Part shown: positions 29,888 to 38,765 of the stretch, in pieces
Layout of the letters: each line of letters opens with the position of its first letter
How positions within the stretch are numbered: the first letter of the stretch is position 1
NCBI RefSeq assembly: GCF_000257905.1
Contig: NZ_AJJL01000082.1
Coordinates: 1 to 64,000, forward strand
Length of the DNA: 64,000 bases
Direction of reading: 5' to 3'
DNA from: Streptococcus mitis SK579
GTDB taxonomy: Bacteria; Bacillota; Bacilli; Lactobacillales; Streptococcaceae
The notes under the pieces: model-generated
Seen by the model: the letters and a program-made list of their open reading frames with translations, nothing else
The model's database searches: none
Told to the model about the DNA's origin: nothing
Made by a program: the position numbers and the translations under genes

Positions 29888-31621
29888 ATGACAGAAATGC
29901 TTAAAGGAATCGCAGCATCTGACGGTGTTGCAGTTGCAAAAGCATATCTACTCGTTCAACCGGATTTGTCATTCGAGACTGTTTCAGTCGAAGATACAAA
30001 CGCAGAAGAGGCTCGTTTGGATGTTGCTCTTGAAGCTTCTCAAAACGAGCTTTCTCTTATCCGCGAGAAAGCTGTAGGTACGCTAGGTGAGGAAGCGGCT
30101 CAGGTTTTTGACGCTCATTTGATGGTTCTTTCTGACCCAGAATTGATTGGTCAGATTAAAGAAACAATCCGTGCTAAGAAAGTCAATGCAGAAGCAGGTC
30201 TTAAAGAAGTGACTGACATGTTCATCACTATCTTTGAAGGCATGGAAGACAACCCATATATGCAAGAACGTGCAGCAGATATCCGCGACGTTACAAAACG
30301 TGTATTGGCAAACCTTCTTGGTAAAAAATTACCAAACCCAGCTTCTATCAACGAAGAAGTAATCGTAATCGCGCATGACTTGACACCATCTGATACAGCC
30401 CAATTGGACAAAAACTTTGTAAAAGCTTTTGTAACAAACATCGGTGGACGTACAAGCCACTCAGCTATCATGGCACGTACACTTGAAATTGCAGCTGTAT
30501 TGGGAACAAATAACATCACTGAAATCGTTAAAGACGGTGATATCCTTGCCGTTAACGGAATCACTGGTGAAGTGATTATCAACCCAACAGATGAACAAGC
30601 GGCAGAATTTAAAGCAGCTGGTGAAGCTTATGCTAAACAAAAAGCTGAATGGGCACTTTTGAAAGATGCTCAAACAGTGACTGCTGACGGTAAACACTTC
30701 GAGTTGGCTGCTAACATCGGAACTCCAAAAGACGTTGAAGGTGTTAACAACAACGGTGCTGAAGCTGTTGGACTTTACCGTACAGAGTTCTTGTATATGG
30801 ATTCTCAAGATTTCCCAACTGAAGATGAGCAGTATGAAGCATACAAGGCTGTTCTTGAGGGAATGAATGGTAAACCAGTAGTTGTTCGTACAATGGATAT
30901 CGGTGGTGATAAGGAACTTCCTTACTTCGATATGCCACATGAAATGAACCCATTCCTTGGATTCCGTGCCCTTCGTATCTCTATTTCTGAAACTGGAGAT
31001 GCGATGTTCCGTACACAAATTCGTGCCCTCCTTCGTGCTTCTGTTCATGGTCAATTGCGTATCATGTTTCCAATGGTTGCGCTCTTGAAAGAATTCCGTG
31101 CAGCGAAAGCAGTCTTTGATGAAGAAAAAGCAAACCTTCTTGCTGAAGGAGTTGCAGTTGCAGATGACATCCAAGTTGGTATCATGATTGAAATTCCTGC
31201 AGCAGCTATGCTTGCAGACCAATTTGCAAAAGAAGTTGATTTCTTCTCAATTGGTACAAATGACTTGATCCAGTACACAATGGCAGCAGACCGTATGAAC
31301 GAGCAAGTTTCATACCTTTACCAACCATATAACCCATCAATCCTTCGCTTGATCAACAACGTTATCAAGGCAGCACACGCTGAAGGTAAATGGGCTGGTA
31401 TGTGTGGTGAGATGGCTGGTGACCAAAAAGCTGTTCCACTTCTTGTCGGAATGGGCTTGGATGAGTTCTCTATGTCAGCAACATCTGTCCTTCGTACACG
31501 TAGCTTGATGAAGAAATTGAACACTGCTAAGATGGAAGAGTACGCTAACCGTGCCCTTACAGAGTGTTCAACAATGGAAGAAGTACTTGAACTTCAAAAA
31601 GAATACGTTAACTTTGATTAA
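29888..31621 (+). CDS. ptsI: PTS enzyme I
   Basis: The 577-residue phosphoenolpyruvate-protein phosphotransferase starts PTS phosphate flow. The active histidine is His191 in [14 protein letters not shown]. The PEP-binding TIM barrel carries the [12 protein letters not shown] signature near 455 and the catalytic cysteine in [10 protein letters not shown] near 500. Length is standard. AAGGAAA precedes the ATG. A terminator follows. Confidence 0.98.
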   Translation: MTEMLKGIAASDGVAVAKAYLLVQPDLSFETVSVEDTNAEEARLDVALEASQNELSLIREKAVGTLGEEAAQVFDAHLMVLSDPELIGQIKETIRAKKVNAEAGLKEVTDMFITIFEGMEDNPYMQERAADIRDVTKRVLANLLGKKLPNPASINEEVIVIAHDLTPSDTAQLDKNFVKAFVTNIGGRTSHSAIMARTLEIAAVLGTNNITEIVKDGDILAVNGITGEVIINPTDEQAAEFKAAGEAYAKQKAEWALLKDAQTVTADGKHFELAANIGTPKDVEGVNNNGAEAVGLYRTEFLYMDSQDFPTEDEQYEAYKAVLEGMNGKPVVVRTMDIGGDKELPYFDMPHEMNPFLGFRALRISISETGDAMFRTQIRALLRASVHGQLRIMFPMVALLKEFRAAKAVFDEEKANLLAEGVAVADDIQVGIMIEIPAAAMLADQFAKEVDFFSIGTNDLIQYTMAADRMNEQVSYLYQPYNPSILRLINNVIKAAHAEGKWAGMCGEMAGDQKAVPLLVGMGLDEFSMSATSVLRTRSLMKKLNTAKMEEYANRALTECSTMEEVLELQKEYVNFD

Positions 31622-31628
31622 TGTCATC

Positions 31629-31657
31629 AACCTTGTAACCTAGTTGCAAGGTTTTTT
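31629..31657 (+). terminator. Terminator after ptsI
   Basis: AACCTTGTAAC (31629-31639) pairs with GTTGCAAGGTT (31643-31653) with one G-T pair, followed by a T-run. Confidence 0.85.
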
Positions 31658-31714
31658 GTCGCATTTTGGAAAAGTATAGTCTTGTAAAGTCCACTTTTCA
31701 ATGGTTCAGAGGCA

Positions 31715-31723
31715 TGGTATAAT
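31715..31723 (+). promoter_or_regulatory. Extended -10 promoter of the YkgJ-like gene
   Basis: TG at 31715-31716 plus TATAAT at 31718-31723 lie 31 nt before the ATG. Confidence 0.55.
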
Positions 31724-31754
31724 AGGGGAAAGTAATTAGAATAAGAGAGAAAAC

Positions 31755-32249
31755 ATGTCTAAAGAAATTGATATTGAGTATTACCATCAGCTAGCCTTGC
31801 AAAAGCAGAAGGAGCATCGAAAAGTTTTAGCCAATTTAAAGAAAAAGCCACCAAAAAATCTAGATAAGATAGCTCAACAGATTCACCAAGAAGTCTTTGA
31901 GGAGATTGATTGCACTGCCTGCGCTAACTGTTGCAAGACATTGGGGCCTGACTTTAAAGAAGCGGATATTACACGAATCGCCAAGTATTTTAAGATGAAA
32001 TTACCTGCTTTTGAAGCAGAGTTTCTGCAGGTAGATGAAGATGGGGATAAGGTTTTCAAATCCATGCCCTGCCCATTTTTAGGAGGAGATAACCTCTGTT
32101 CTATCTATGACGTTCGTCCAAAGGCCTGTCGTGAATTTCCCCATACAGATCGCAAAAAGATCCATCAAATCAACCATTTGACGATTAAGAATACTTTGAC
32201 CTGTCCAGCAGCCTATCTCTTTGTTGAGAAATTAAAGGATAAGTTATAG
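31755..32249 (+). CDS. YkgJ-family cysteine cluster (putative metal-binding) protein
   Basis: The 164-residue product belongs to the YkgJ (UPF0153) group, proposed to bind zinc or an iron-sulfur cluster. The cysteine pattern is CTACANCC near residue 56, CPFLGGDNLCSIYDVRPKAC near 101-120 and a final CPAAYLF cysteine. The N-terminus is a basic helical segment. It has its own promoter and no linked partner gene, and the cellular role is unknown. Confidence 0.82.
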   Translation: MSKEIDIEYYHQLALQKQKEHRKVLANLKKKPPKNLDKIAQQIHQEVFEEIDCTACANCCKTLGPDFKEADITRIAKYFKMKLPAFEAEFLQVDEDGDKVFKSMPCPFLGGDNLCSIYDVRPKACREFPHTDRKKIHQINHLTIKNTLTCPAAYLFVEKLKDKL

Positions 32250-32328
32250 AGATTTGTGGCTTTAAATCTTTTACAAAGATTACACGATAAAATTCTCATA
32301 GTAACTAGCAATATGAAGGGAGAACTCT

Positions 32329-32865
32329 GTGCCTAGACAGAAAACAAAAGAGGAACTAGTATTAGTCTCTAAGGAAAATTATGAAAATCTCAAGCTCTTT
32401 ATCTCTAAACTAAGTGAAGAAGAGTTGCAGACTCCTTTTGATTTTTCAAAAGACCAAAATAAAAAGGAAGCTCACTGGAAAAGAGATAAGAATCTACGGG
32501 ATGTTCTGATCCATCTTTATGAATGGCAACAATTACTTTTAACTTGGGTACATTCTAATCAAAAAGGTCATGAGATACCTTTTCTCCCTGAACATTATAC
32601 TTGGAAAACCTATGGAGAAATGAATGTCGCTATTTGGAAGAGGCACCAGAAAACCTCCTTAGAAGAAGCTACTAGACTCCTTGAACAATCATATAGAGAG
32701 GTTTTAGAGTTGATAGAAGTTCTTAGCGATGACGAACTCTTTACCAAAGGTGTCTATAAGTGGACGGGAGGGACAAGTCTAGGTTCCTACTTTGTCAGTA
32801 GCACGTCAAGTTGTCTATATTTTAAATCCTATAAGATTAAATTAGAATTCAGCAATTTATTATAA
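32329..32865 (+). CDS. ClbS/DfsB family four-helix-bundle protein with atypical C-terminus
   Basis: The 178-residue product starts at GTG after GGGAGAA. It shows the DinB-like/ClbS (DUF1706) pattern: LVLVSKENYENL, RDVLIHLYEWQQLLL, the LPEHYTWKTYGEMN segment and the late GTSLGSYFVSSTSS. Family members protect against colibactin-type genotoxins or bind metals, but most are uncharacterised. After TSS, where relatives I recall continue with a conserved HYDWA helix, this sequence reads CLYFKSYKIK and stops. The last helix therefore looks replaced or frameshifted. Confidence 0.65.
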   Translation: MPRQKTKEELVLVSKENYENLKLFISKLSEEELQTPFDFSKDQNKKEAHWKRDKNLRDVLIHLYEWQQLLLTWVHSNQKGHEIPFLPEHYTWKTYGEMNVAIWKRHQKTSLEEATRLLEQSYREVLELIEVLSDDELFTKGVYKWTGGTSLGSYFVSSTSSCLYFKSYKIKLEFSNLL

Positions 32866-32937
32866 AGATGGGAACCTCACGATAAGGGAGGTCTTCTGTG
32901 TAGATAATGCTGATAATACACTATTTGAGTACTGGAT

Positions 32938-33135
32938 ATGAATAACACTCCTTTTGATACAATTCTTTTTACTGTAAAAAGTGATTATGATTTGAAATCA
33001 CAAAGGCTATCAAGACAATCAGGAGTATTTACCCTTCATGAAGCTAGATACTATAAAGGTGTTGAGTGGATTAATTTTGATGTGAGGAAAGAGAAAAAAT
33101 GGGTGTTGCTATACAAATTTTACTATCTAGTGTAG
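32938..33135 (+). pseudogene. Short ORF, probable remnant (FRG-like?)
   Basis: The 65-residue reading frame starts at ATG without a ribosome site. Its RLSRQSGVFTLHEA segment resembles the RxxxQxGxF motif near the end of FRG-domain proteins. The N-terminal two thirds of such a protein are missing. I read it as a gene fragment; it may not be expressed. Confidence 0.35.
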
Positions 33136-33315
33136 AATTGATTAAAGATTAACTTAAGATTCTCGATTTAACTCCTTAAACTATATATGGTCAGAAATTA
33201 ACGATACTAGAAGAATGAGCAAGGTCTATTTCTACATAAACCTTAAAAATATAATTAAATTTACTACAAAAACGAATTAGTGTTAAATTCTACTATTCTC
33301 TTTTATCTTATTTTA

Positions 33316-33324
33316 TGCTATAAT
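33316..33324 (+). promoter_or_regulatory. Extended -10 promoter-like sequence
   Basis: TG at 33316-33317, C, then TATAAT at 33319-33324. No gene starts downstream; any transcript would end at the terminator at 33609-33631, giving an RNA of roughly 300 nt. Confidence 0.4.
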
Positions 33325-33521
33325 ATAATCATTGGACATAGACTTGAGCAATCTACAAAAACGGATTGTTGAGGTGTGTGGTAGTATTTAATTTGTTTGG
33401 GATTAATTTGGACATTTCACTTCTATGTAATTTAATTCAAACTGTTATAGCGGTCGCTACAATGGAAAGAGGTAATACAATGAAGAGTTCTATTTCAAAT
33501 CTGGTGGTAAACGGGCTTATT

Positions 33522-33604
33522 GGAGTGAGTAACCTTTGAAATAAATCCCTAAAATTAATTATAAAACACAAATAGCCTAAAGGGTTCGAATCCCTTTCGC
33601 TCCA
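33522..33604 (+). pseudogene. tRNA-like remnant (acceptor stem and T-arm only)
   Basis: The T-arm AAGGG-TTCGAAT-CCCTT (33580-33596) is canonical. It is followed directly by TCGCTCC (33597-33603) and A. GGAGTGA at 33522-33528 pairs with that 3' acceptor strand over seven positions with one G-T. The intervening 51 nt form no recognisable D-arm or anticodon arm, so it is not a functional tRNA. It could be a decayed tRNA gene or an attachment-site copy left by an integrated element. Confidence 0.5.
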
Positions 33605-33608
33605 TTTA

Positions 33609-33631
33609 AAGCCACATAATGTGGCTTTTTT
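33609..33631 (+). terminator. Terminator after the tRNA-like remnant
   Basis: AAGCCAC (33609-33615) pairs with GTGGCTT (33621-33627), followed by Ts to 33631. Confidence 0.75.
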
Positions 33632-34046
33632 GCACAGTGAAAGTTTAGAATAAATTTTATAATCATTTGTATTGTTACAAATTGTCAAATAGTGAAGTTA
33701 TTAATCACCATACATTATGGCTTAGATACAAGATATGATTCTGGAATATATCTGGATCCTGAAATTATACTTTTGATGGATGGACTTAAGGGACTTGTTG
33801 CACATGATACTGAAGTTGCAACAACTTGATTGTATTACACAATCAATCAGTCAGTATATCTCTCCCATCTAAAATTCATCTCCATAATAGTGATCTAAAA
33901 TAAATTCCAGTAGGAGAGTATCAATTTAGTTGTGGCATTGGATAATTGAAAAATATACAGCTGTTTATTATTTCATATGGTATAATTTTGCTATTAAATA
34001 TTAAATGAAGTTACCCTATGCACGCTCTAGAAAGGAAAACCTCAAA

Positions 34047-34739
34047 TTGTCCTACAAATTTCTACTCTTCGATCTCGACCACACCTTGCTTGATTTTGAT
34101 GCTGCTGAGGATGTGGCTTTAACTCAACTTCTAAAAGAAGAAGGGGTTGCAGATATTCAGGCTTATAAAGACTATTACGTTCCCATGAACAAGGCTCTCT
34201 GGAAGGACTTGGAGCAAAAGAAAATTAGTAAACAAGAGCTGGTTAACACACGCTTTTCTCGTTTATTTGCTCACTTTGGACTGGAGAAAGATGGTAGTTT
34301 TCTAGCCCAGCGTTACCAATTTTATCTCGCGCAACAGGGACAAACGATTTCAGGTGCTCATGAACTCTTAGATAGCCTCATCGATCGAGATTATGATCTA
34401 TATGCTGCGACAAATGGCATTACTGCCATTCAGACAGGGTGTTTGGCTCAATCTGGTCTAGCACCTTATTTCAATCAAGTCTTTATTTCTGAACAGTTGC
34501 AAACTCAAAAGCCTGATGCTCTCTTTTATGAAAAGATTGGCCAACAGATTGCAGGGTTTAGCAAAGAAAAGACGCTGATGATTGGAGATTCCCTAACCGC
34601 CGACATTCAAGGTGGCAATAATGCTGGGATTGACACTATCTGGTATAATCCTCATGACCTCGAAAATCACACACAAGCCCAGCCGACTTACGAAGTCCAT
34701 TCTTATCAAGACTTGCTAGATTGTTTAGATAAACTGTAA
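34047..34739 (+). CDS. HAD-family hydrolase (YjjG/YfnB type)
   Basis: The 230-residue product is a noncanonical nucleotidase-like HAD phosphatase. Motif I is [12 protein letters not shown] (residues 5-16). Motif II is the ATNGITAIQ segment near 117, motif III includes [11 protein letters not shown] near 155, and motif IV is [13 protein letters not shown] near 182. A TTG start is chosen: GAAAGGAAA lies about 9 nt upstream and it gives the family opening [13 protein letters not shown]. The ATG 14 codons earlier has no ribosome site. YjjG-type enzymes clear damaged nucleotides, which fits the neighbours ung and mutX. Confidence 0.85.
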   Translation: MSYKFLLFDLDHTLLDFDAAEDVALTQLLKEEGVADIQAYKDYYVPMNKALWKDLEQKKISKQELVNTRFSRLFAHFGLEKDGSFLAQRYQFYLAQQGQTISGAHELLDSLIDRDYDLYAATNGITAIQTGCLAQSGLAPYFNQVFISEQLQTQKPDALFYEKIGQQIAGFSKEKTLMIGDSLTADIQGGNNAGIDTIWYNPHDLENHTQAQPTYEVHSYQDLLDCLDKL

Positions 34740-34772
34740 AAAGTGGTTTAGAAAGCCACTTTTTGCTATAAT
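34738..34772 (+). terminator. Terminator with embedded downstream promoter
   Basis: AAAAAGTGG (34738-34746) pairs with CCACTTTTT (34756-34764). The T-run runs straight into an extended -10, TGC-TATAAT (34764-34772), that should drive ung. Confidence 0.75.
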
Positions 34773-34800
34773 AGAGGCAGTAAAAATGAAGGAGTCGGCT

Positions 34801-35454
34801 ATGGAACACTCGTCTTGGCATGCTTTGATTAAGGCGCAATTACCTGAGGGTTATTTTGGGAAAATCAATCAGTTTATGGAGCAGGTCTATGCTCAGGGGA
34901 CTGTTTATCCACCCAAAGAAAAGGTTTTTCAGGCTCTCTTGACAACACCGCTTGAAGAAGTTAAGGTGGTGATTCTAGGGCAAGATCCCTATCACGGGCC
35001 AGGTCAAGCGCAAGGCTTGAGTTTTTCTGTACCTGATTCTATTCCAGCTCCACCATCTCTGCAAAATATCTTGAAAGAATTAGCAGATGATATTGGCGTT
35101 AAGAAATCTCATGATTTGACGTCTTGGGCTGAGCAAGGAGTCTTGCTTCTTAATGCTTGTTTGACTGTTCCTGCTGGACAGGCCAATGGTCATGCTGGTC
35201 AGATATGGGAGCCTTTTACTGATGCTGTGATTCAGGTGGTCAATCATCTAGATAGACCAGTCGTTTTTGTACTCTGGGGAGCTTATGCACGCAAGAAGAA
35301 GGCCTTGGTTACCAATCCTCATCACATGATTATCGAATCAGCCCATCCCAGTCCATTGTCAGTTTATAGAGGATTTTGGGGTTCCAAGCCTTTTTCCAAG
35401 GCCAATGCATTCTTGAAAGAAACAGGACAAGAGCCAATTGATTGGCTTAGATAA
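34801..35454 (+). CDS. ung: Uracil-DNA glycosylase
   Basis: Removes uracil from DNA. The 217-residue family 1 enzyme has the water-activating aspartate Asp62 in [14 protein letters not shown]. The uracil-binding asparagine is in LLLNACLTV, and the leucine loop [13 protein letters not shown] is near residue 184. The ATG at 34801 follows AAGGAGTCGGCT; an in-frame ATG 15 nt upstream lies before that ribosome site. mutX starts 9 nt after the stop, so the two repair genes are coupled. Confidence 0.96.
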   Translation: MEHSSWHALIKAQLPEGYFGKINQFMEQVYAQGTVYPPKEKVFQALLTTPLEEVKVVILGQDPYHGPGQAQGLSFSVPDSIPAPPSLQNILKELADDIGVKKSHDLTSWAEQGVLLLNACLTVPAGQANGHAGQIWEPFTDAVIQVVNHLDRPVVFVLWGAYARKKKALVTNPHHMIIESAHPSPLSVYRGFWGSKPFSKANAFLKETGQEPIDWLR

Positions 35455-35463
35455 GGAGAAAAT

Positions 35464-35928
35464 ATGCCTCAGTTAGCGACGATTTGCTACATTGATAACG
35501 GGAAAGAACTACTTATGCTTCATCGTAATAAGAAGCCCAATGATGTCCATGAAGGGAAATGGATTGGTGTGGGTGGTAAGCTAGAGCGAGGAGAGACACC
35601 TCAGGAATGCGCGGCGCGTGAAATCCTTGAAGAAACAGGACTCAAAGCCAAGCCAGTTCTAAAAGGTGTTATCACTTTTCCTGAATTTACACCAGATTTA
35701 GACTGGTACACCTATGTTTTTAAGGTGACAGAGTTTGAGGGTGACTTGATTGACTGCAACGAGGGAACGCTAGAATGGGTTCCCTATGATGAGGTTTTGA
35801 GTAAGCCAACTTGGGAAGGTGACCATACCTTTGTTAAGTGGCTTTTAGAGGATAAACCCTTCTTTTCAGCCAAGTTTGTTTATGATGGGGATAAATTGTT
35901 GGATACCCAAGTTGATTTCTATGAATAA
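35464..35928 (+). CDS. mutX: 8-oxo-dGTP diphosphatase (Nudix) MutX
   Basis: Sanitises oxidised dGTP. The 154-residue product contains the full Nudix box, GGKLERGETPQECAAREI then LEETG (residues 37-59). Length and sequence fit streptococcal MutX. GGAGAA precedes the ATG. It sits in an ung-mutX-pyrC run with gaps of 9 and 12 nt. Confidence 0.92.
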   Translation: MPQLATICYIDNGKELLMLHRNKKPNDVHEGKWIGVGGKLERGETPQECAAREILEETGLKAKPVLKGVITFPEFTPDLDWYTYVFKVTEFEGDLIDCNEGTLEWVPYDEVLSKPTWEGDHTFVKWLLEDKPFFSAKFVYDGDKLLDTQVDFYE

Positions 35929-35940
35929 AGGAGAAAGCAT

Positions 35941-37209
35941 ATGCTACTAATCAAAAATGGTCGTGTAATGGATCCTAAGACTGGTTTGGATCAAGTGTGT
36001 GATGTCTTAGTTCAAGATGGGAAAATTATTAAAATTGCGCCTGAGGTCAAGGAAGAAGGAGCAGAAACGATTGATGCTAGTGGTCTTGTAGTTGCTCCTG
36101 GCTTGGTTGATATCCATGTTCATTTCCGTGAACCTGGTCAGACCCACAAGGAAGACATTCACACAGGTTCCCTTGCAGCCGCTGCAGGTGGTTTTACAAC
36201 GGTTGTCATGATGGCTAATACCAGTCCAACCATCTCGGATGTAGAGACTTTAAAAGAAGTTCTGGATTCAGCTGCTAAGGAAAAGATTAATGTTAAGACG
36301 GTTGCGACCATTACTAAAAACTTTAATGGGCAAGATTTGACTGACTTTAAGGCGCTTTTAGCAGCTGGTGCGGTTGGTTTTTCAGACGACGGTATCCCAC
36401 TTGAAAGTAGTAAAGTTGTCAAGGAAGCCATGGAAGAAGCCAAAAAGCTTAATACTTTTATTAGTCTTCATGAGGAAGATCCAGGTTTGAACGGTATTCT
36501 TGGGTTTAATGAAAATATTGCTAAAGAGCATTTCCATATCTGCGGTGCGACTGGGGTGGCTGAATACGCTATGATGGCGCGTGATGTCATGATTGCCTAT
36601 GCAACTAAGGCCCATGTTCACATCCAGCACTTGTCAAAGGAAGAAAGTGTTAAAGTAGTGGAGTTTGCCCAAGGGCTAGGTGCGCAAGTCACAGCAGAAG
36701 TAGCGCCACAGCATTTCTCCAAGACCGAAGCACTCCTATTGACACAAGGTAGCAATGCTAAGATGAATCCGCCGCTTCGTTTGGAATCAGACCGTCGTGC
36801 CGTTATCGAAGGCCTCAAATCAGGCGTCATCACAGTTATCGCAACTGACCACGCGCCTCACCATGCGGATGAGAAAAACGTCGAGGATATTACCAAAGCA
36901 CCATCTGGCATGACTGGCTTAGAAACATCTCTTTCCCTCGGATTGACTTATTTGGTGGAAGCTGGGGAGTTGAGCTTGATGGAATTACTCGGAAAGATGA
37001 CATACAACCCAGCCAAGCTTTATAACTTTGAAGCAGGTTACTTGGCTGAGAATGGTCCAGCAGATATCACTATTTTTGACGCTAAGGCTGACCGCCTTGT
37101 GGACTCCCATTTTGCTTCCAAAGCAACTAATTCACCATTTATCGGTGAAGCCTTAAAAGGGCAGGTTAAATACACCATCTGTAAGGGACAAATCGTCTAT
37201 CAAAACTAG
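35941..37209 (+). CDS. pyrC: Dihydroorotase
   Basis: Cyclises carbamoyl aspartate to dihydroorotate in pyrimidine synthesis. The 422-residue type I enzyme has the metal-binding [14 protein letters not shown] near residue 58. Further metal ligands are histidines in ISLHEED and [10 protein letters not shown], and the aspartate is in [12 protein letters not shown] near 304. AAGGAGAAA precedes the ATG. Location outside the main pyr cluster is usual for streptococci. Confidence 0.95.
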   Translation: MLLIKNGRVMDPKTGLDQVCDVLVQDGKIIKIAPEVKEEGAETIDASGLVVAPGLVDIHVHFREPGQTHKEDIHTGSLAAAAGGFTTVVMMANTSPTISDVETLKEVLDSAAKEKINVKTVATITKNFNGQDLTDFKALLAAGAVGFSDDGIPLESSKVVKEAMEEAKKLNTFISLHEEDPGLNGILGFNENIAKEHFHICGATGVAEYAMMARDVMIAYATKAHVHIQHLSKEESVKVVEFAQGLGAQVTAEVAPQHFSKTEALLLTQGSNAKMNPPLRLESDRRAVIEGLKSGVITVIATDHAPHHADEKNVEDITKAPSGMTGLETSLSLGLTYLVEAGELSLMELLGKMTYNPAKLYNFEAGYLAENGPADITIFDAKADRLVDSHFASKATNSPFIGEALKGQVKYTICKGQIVYQN

Positions 37210-37250
37210 GTGGGAGTCTGCTCTGTAAACAAAAAGAATAGAGAGCCTAT

Positions 37251-38612
37251 ATGTACCAGACTCATCATTTTAAAGACAAATTTATCTTATTTTTAAAGAT
37301 ATTTTTCCCTATCCTGATTTATCAATTTGCCAATTATTCTGCCTCCTTTGTTGATACGACTATGACTGGTCAATACAATACCATGGACTTGGCTGGTGTG
37401 TCTATGGCAACCAGTATCTGGAATCCTTTCTTTACATTCCTAACAGGAATTGTGTCAGCCTTGGTGCCTATCATTGGTCACCATCTTGGTCGAGGCAAAA
37501 AGGAAGAAGTGGCGTCTGATTTTTATCAGTTCATTTATCTGGCCTTGGGTCTATCTGTGGTCTTGCTGGGGATGGTAATTTTCCTGGCACCACTAATCTT
37601 GAATCATCTTGGACTAGAAGCACCAGTGGCGGCAGTAGCGGTTCGCTATCTTTGGTTTTTATCTATCGGGATTATCCCCTTGTTGCTCTTTAGTGTTATT
37701 CGTTCCTTGCTGGATTCGCTGGGCTTGACTAAGTTGTCCATGTATCTCATGCTTTTGTTACTTCCTCTCAATAGTGGATTTAACTACCTCTTGATTTTCG
37801 GAGCCTTTGGTGTTCCAGAACTGGGAGGTGCTGGTTCTGGTTTAGGTACGTCTTTGGCCTACTGGGTCTTGCTGGGAATTTCTGTTCTGGTTTTATTTAA
37901 ACAGGAGAAGCTCAAAGCCTTACACCTTAAGAAACGAATTCCACTTAATATGGATAAAATCAAGGAAGGAGTTCGATTGGGTCTGCCTATTGGGGGGACT
38001 GTCTTCGCGGAAGTAGCTATCTTTTCCGTGGTTGGTTTGATTATGGCTAAGTTCTCGTCCTTGATTATCGCTAGTCACCAGTCGGCTATGAACTTTTCAA
38101 CTCTCATGTACGCCTTTCCTATGAGTATTTCATCGGCTATGGCCATTGTCGTTTCCTATGAAGTGGGAGCTAAGCGATTTGATGATGCGAAAACCTATAT
38201 TGGTTTAGGAAGATGGACAGCCCTTATTTTTGCAGGTTTTACCTTATCCTTCCTTTACATTTTTAGGGGTAATGTGGCCAGTCTTTATGGTAACGACCCA
38301 GAATTTATCGATTTGACAGCGCGTTTTTTGACTTACAGCCTTTTCTTTCAGTTAGCAGATACCTTTGCGGCACCGCTCCAGGGAATTTTACGGGGGTATA
38401 AGGATACCGTTATTCCTTTTTACCTTGGTTTGGTTGGCTACTGGGGGGTGACACTCCCAGTAGCTATGGTATTCGACTCTCTAACAGATTTTGGAGCTTA
38501 TTCTTACTGGATCGGTTTGATTATTAGTCTAATTGTAAGTGGGGCCCTCTACCGTTGGCGTTTAACTGTTATTATGAAGAGATTTGAATTTTTAGAAAAA
38601 TCTAAACGCTAA
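37251..38612 (+). CDS. MATE family efflux transporter
   Basis: The 453-residue membrane protein has about twelve hydrophobic segments in two related halves. Characteristic MATE patterns are SFVDTTMTGQY near residue 34 and the mirrored segment in the second half, GLPIGGTVFAEVAIFS near 245. MATE proteins export cationic drugs or metabolites using Na+ or H+ gradients; the substrate here is unknown. It follows pyrC by 41 nt and is ended by a strong terminator. Confidence 0.88.
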   Translation: MYQTHHFKDKFILFLKIFFPILIYQFANYSASFVDTTMTGQYNTMDLAGVSMATSIWNPFFTFLTGIVSALVPIIGHHLGRGKKEEVASDFYQFIYLALGLSVVLLGMVIFLAPLILNHLGLEAPVAAVAVRYLWFLSIGIIPLLLFSVIRSLLDSLGLTKLSMYLMLLLLPLNSGFNYLLIFGAFGVPELGGAGSGLGTSLAYWVLLGISVLVLFKQEKLKALHLKKRIPLNMDKIKEGVRLGLPIGGTVFAEVAIFSVVGLIMAKFSSLIIASHQSAMNFSTLMYAFPMSISSAMAIVVSYEVGAKRFDDAKTYIGLGRWTALIFAGFTLSFLYIFRGNVASLYGNDPEFIDLTARFLTYSLFFQLADTFAAPLQGILRGYKDTVIPFYLGLVGYWGVTLPVAMVFDSLTDFGAYSYWIGLIISLIVSGALYRWRLTVIMKRFEFLEKSKR

Positions 38613-38638
38613 AAAGTTTGTGAAAAAATATTCTTAAT

Positions 38639-38674
38639 AAGAAAATCCCTTGTTTTCATGGGGTTTTCTTTTTT
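38639..38674 (+). terminator. Terminator after the MATE gene
   Basis: AAGAAAATCCC (38639-38649) pairs with GGGGTTTTCTT (38660-38670), followed by Ts. Confidence 0.85.
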
Positions 38675-38702
38675 AATTTGTGAAATTTTCTTGAGAAAAA
38701 CT

Positions 38703-38731
38703 TTGACAGTATTTGCCAAAAACGGTAAAAT
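38703..38731 (+). promoter_or_regulatory. Promoter of the 2-oxoacid dehydrogenase operon
   Basis: TTGACA (38703-38708) and TAAAAT (38726-38731) are exactly 17 nt apart, 34 nt upstream of the E1 alpha gene. Confidence 0.8.
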
Positions 38732-38765
38732 AGTAAGGTAAGAAGAAACTTAGAAAGGCAAGAAG

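Larger units (their letters stand above)
33136..34004. other. Gene-poor accessory stretch
   Basis: About 0.9 kb with no convincing coding frame and high AT content. It contains an extended -10 (TGC-TATAAT ending at 33324), small hairpins such as TAGCG/CGCTA near 33450, a tRNA-like 3' end (33522-33604), a terminator (33609-33631) and an 8-bp hairpin TTGTTGCA/TGCAACAA (33795-33824). Broken frames near 33830-33950 suggest a decayed gene. Confidence 0.6.

Noticed and set aside
30151-31222. Long minus-strand open frames inside ptsI
   Set aside because: They are shadows created by the strong codon bias of ptsI; they lack start signals and family resemblance.
33522-33604. Functional tRNA gene
   Set aside because: Acceptor stem and T-arm are good, but no D-arm or anticodon stem-loop can be formed in the 51 nt between them.
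33437-33688. Minus-strand 83-codon ORF with WSERDSNP
   Set aside because: SERDSNP is the usual false translation of a tRNA T-arm; the frame has no ribosome site and spans the terminator.
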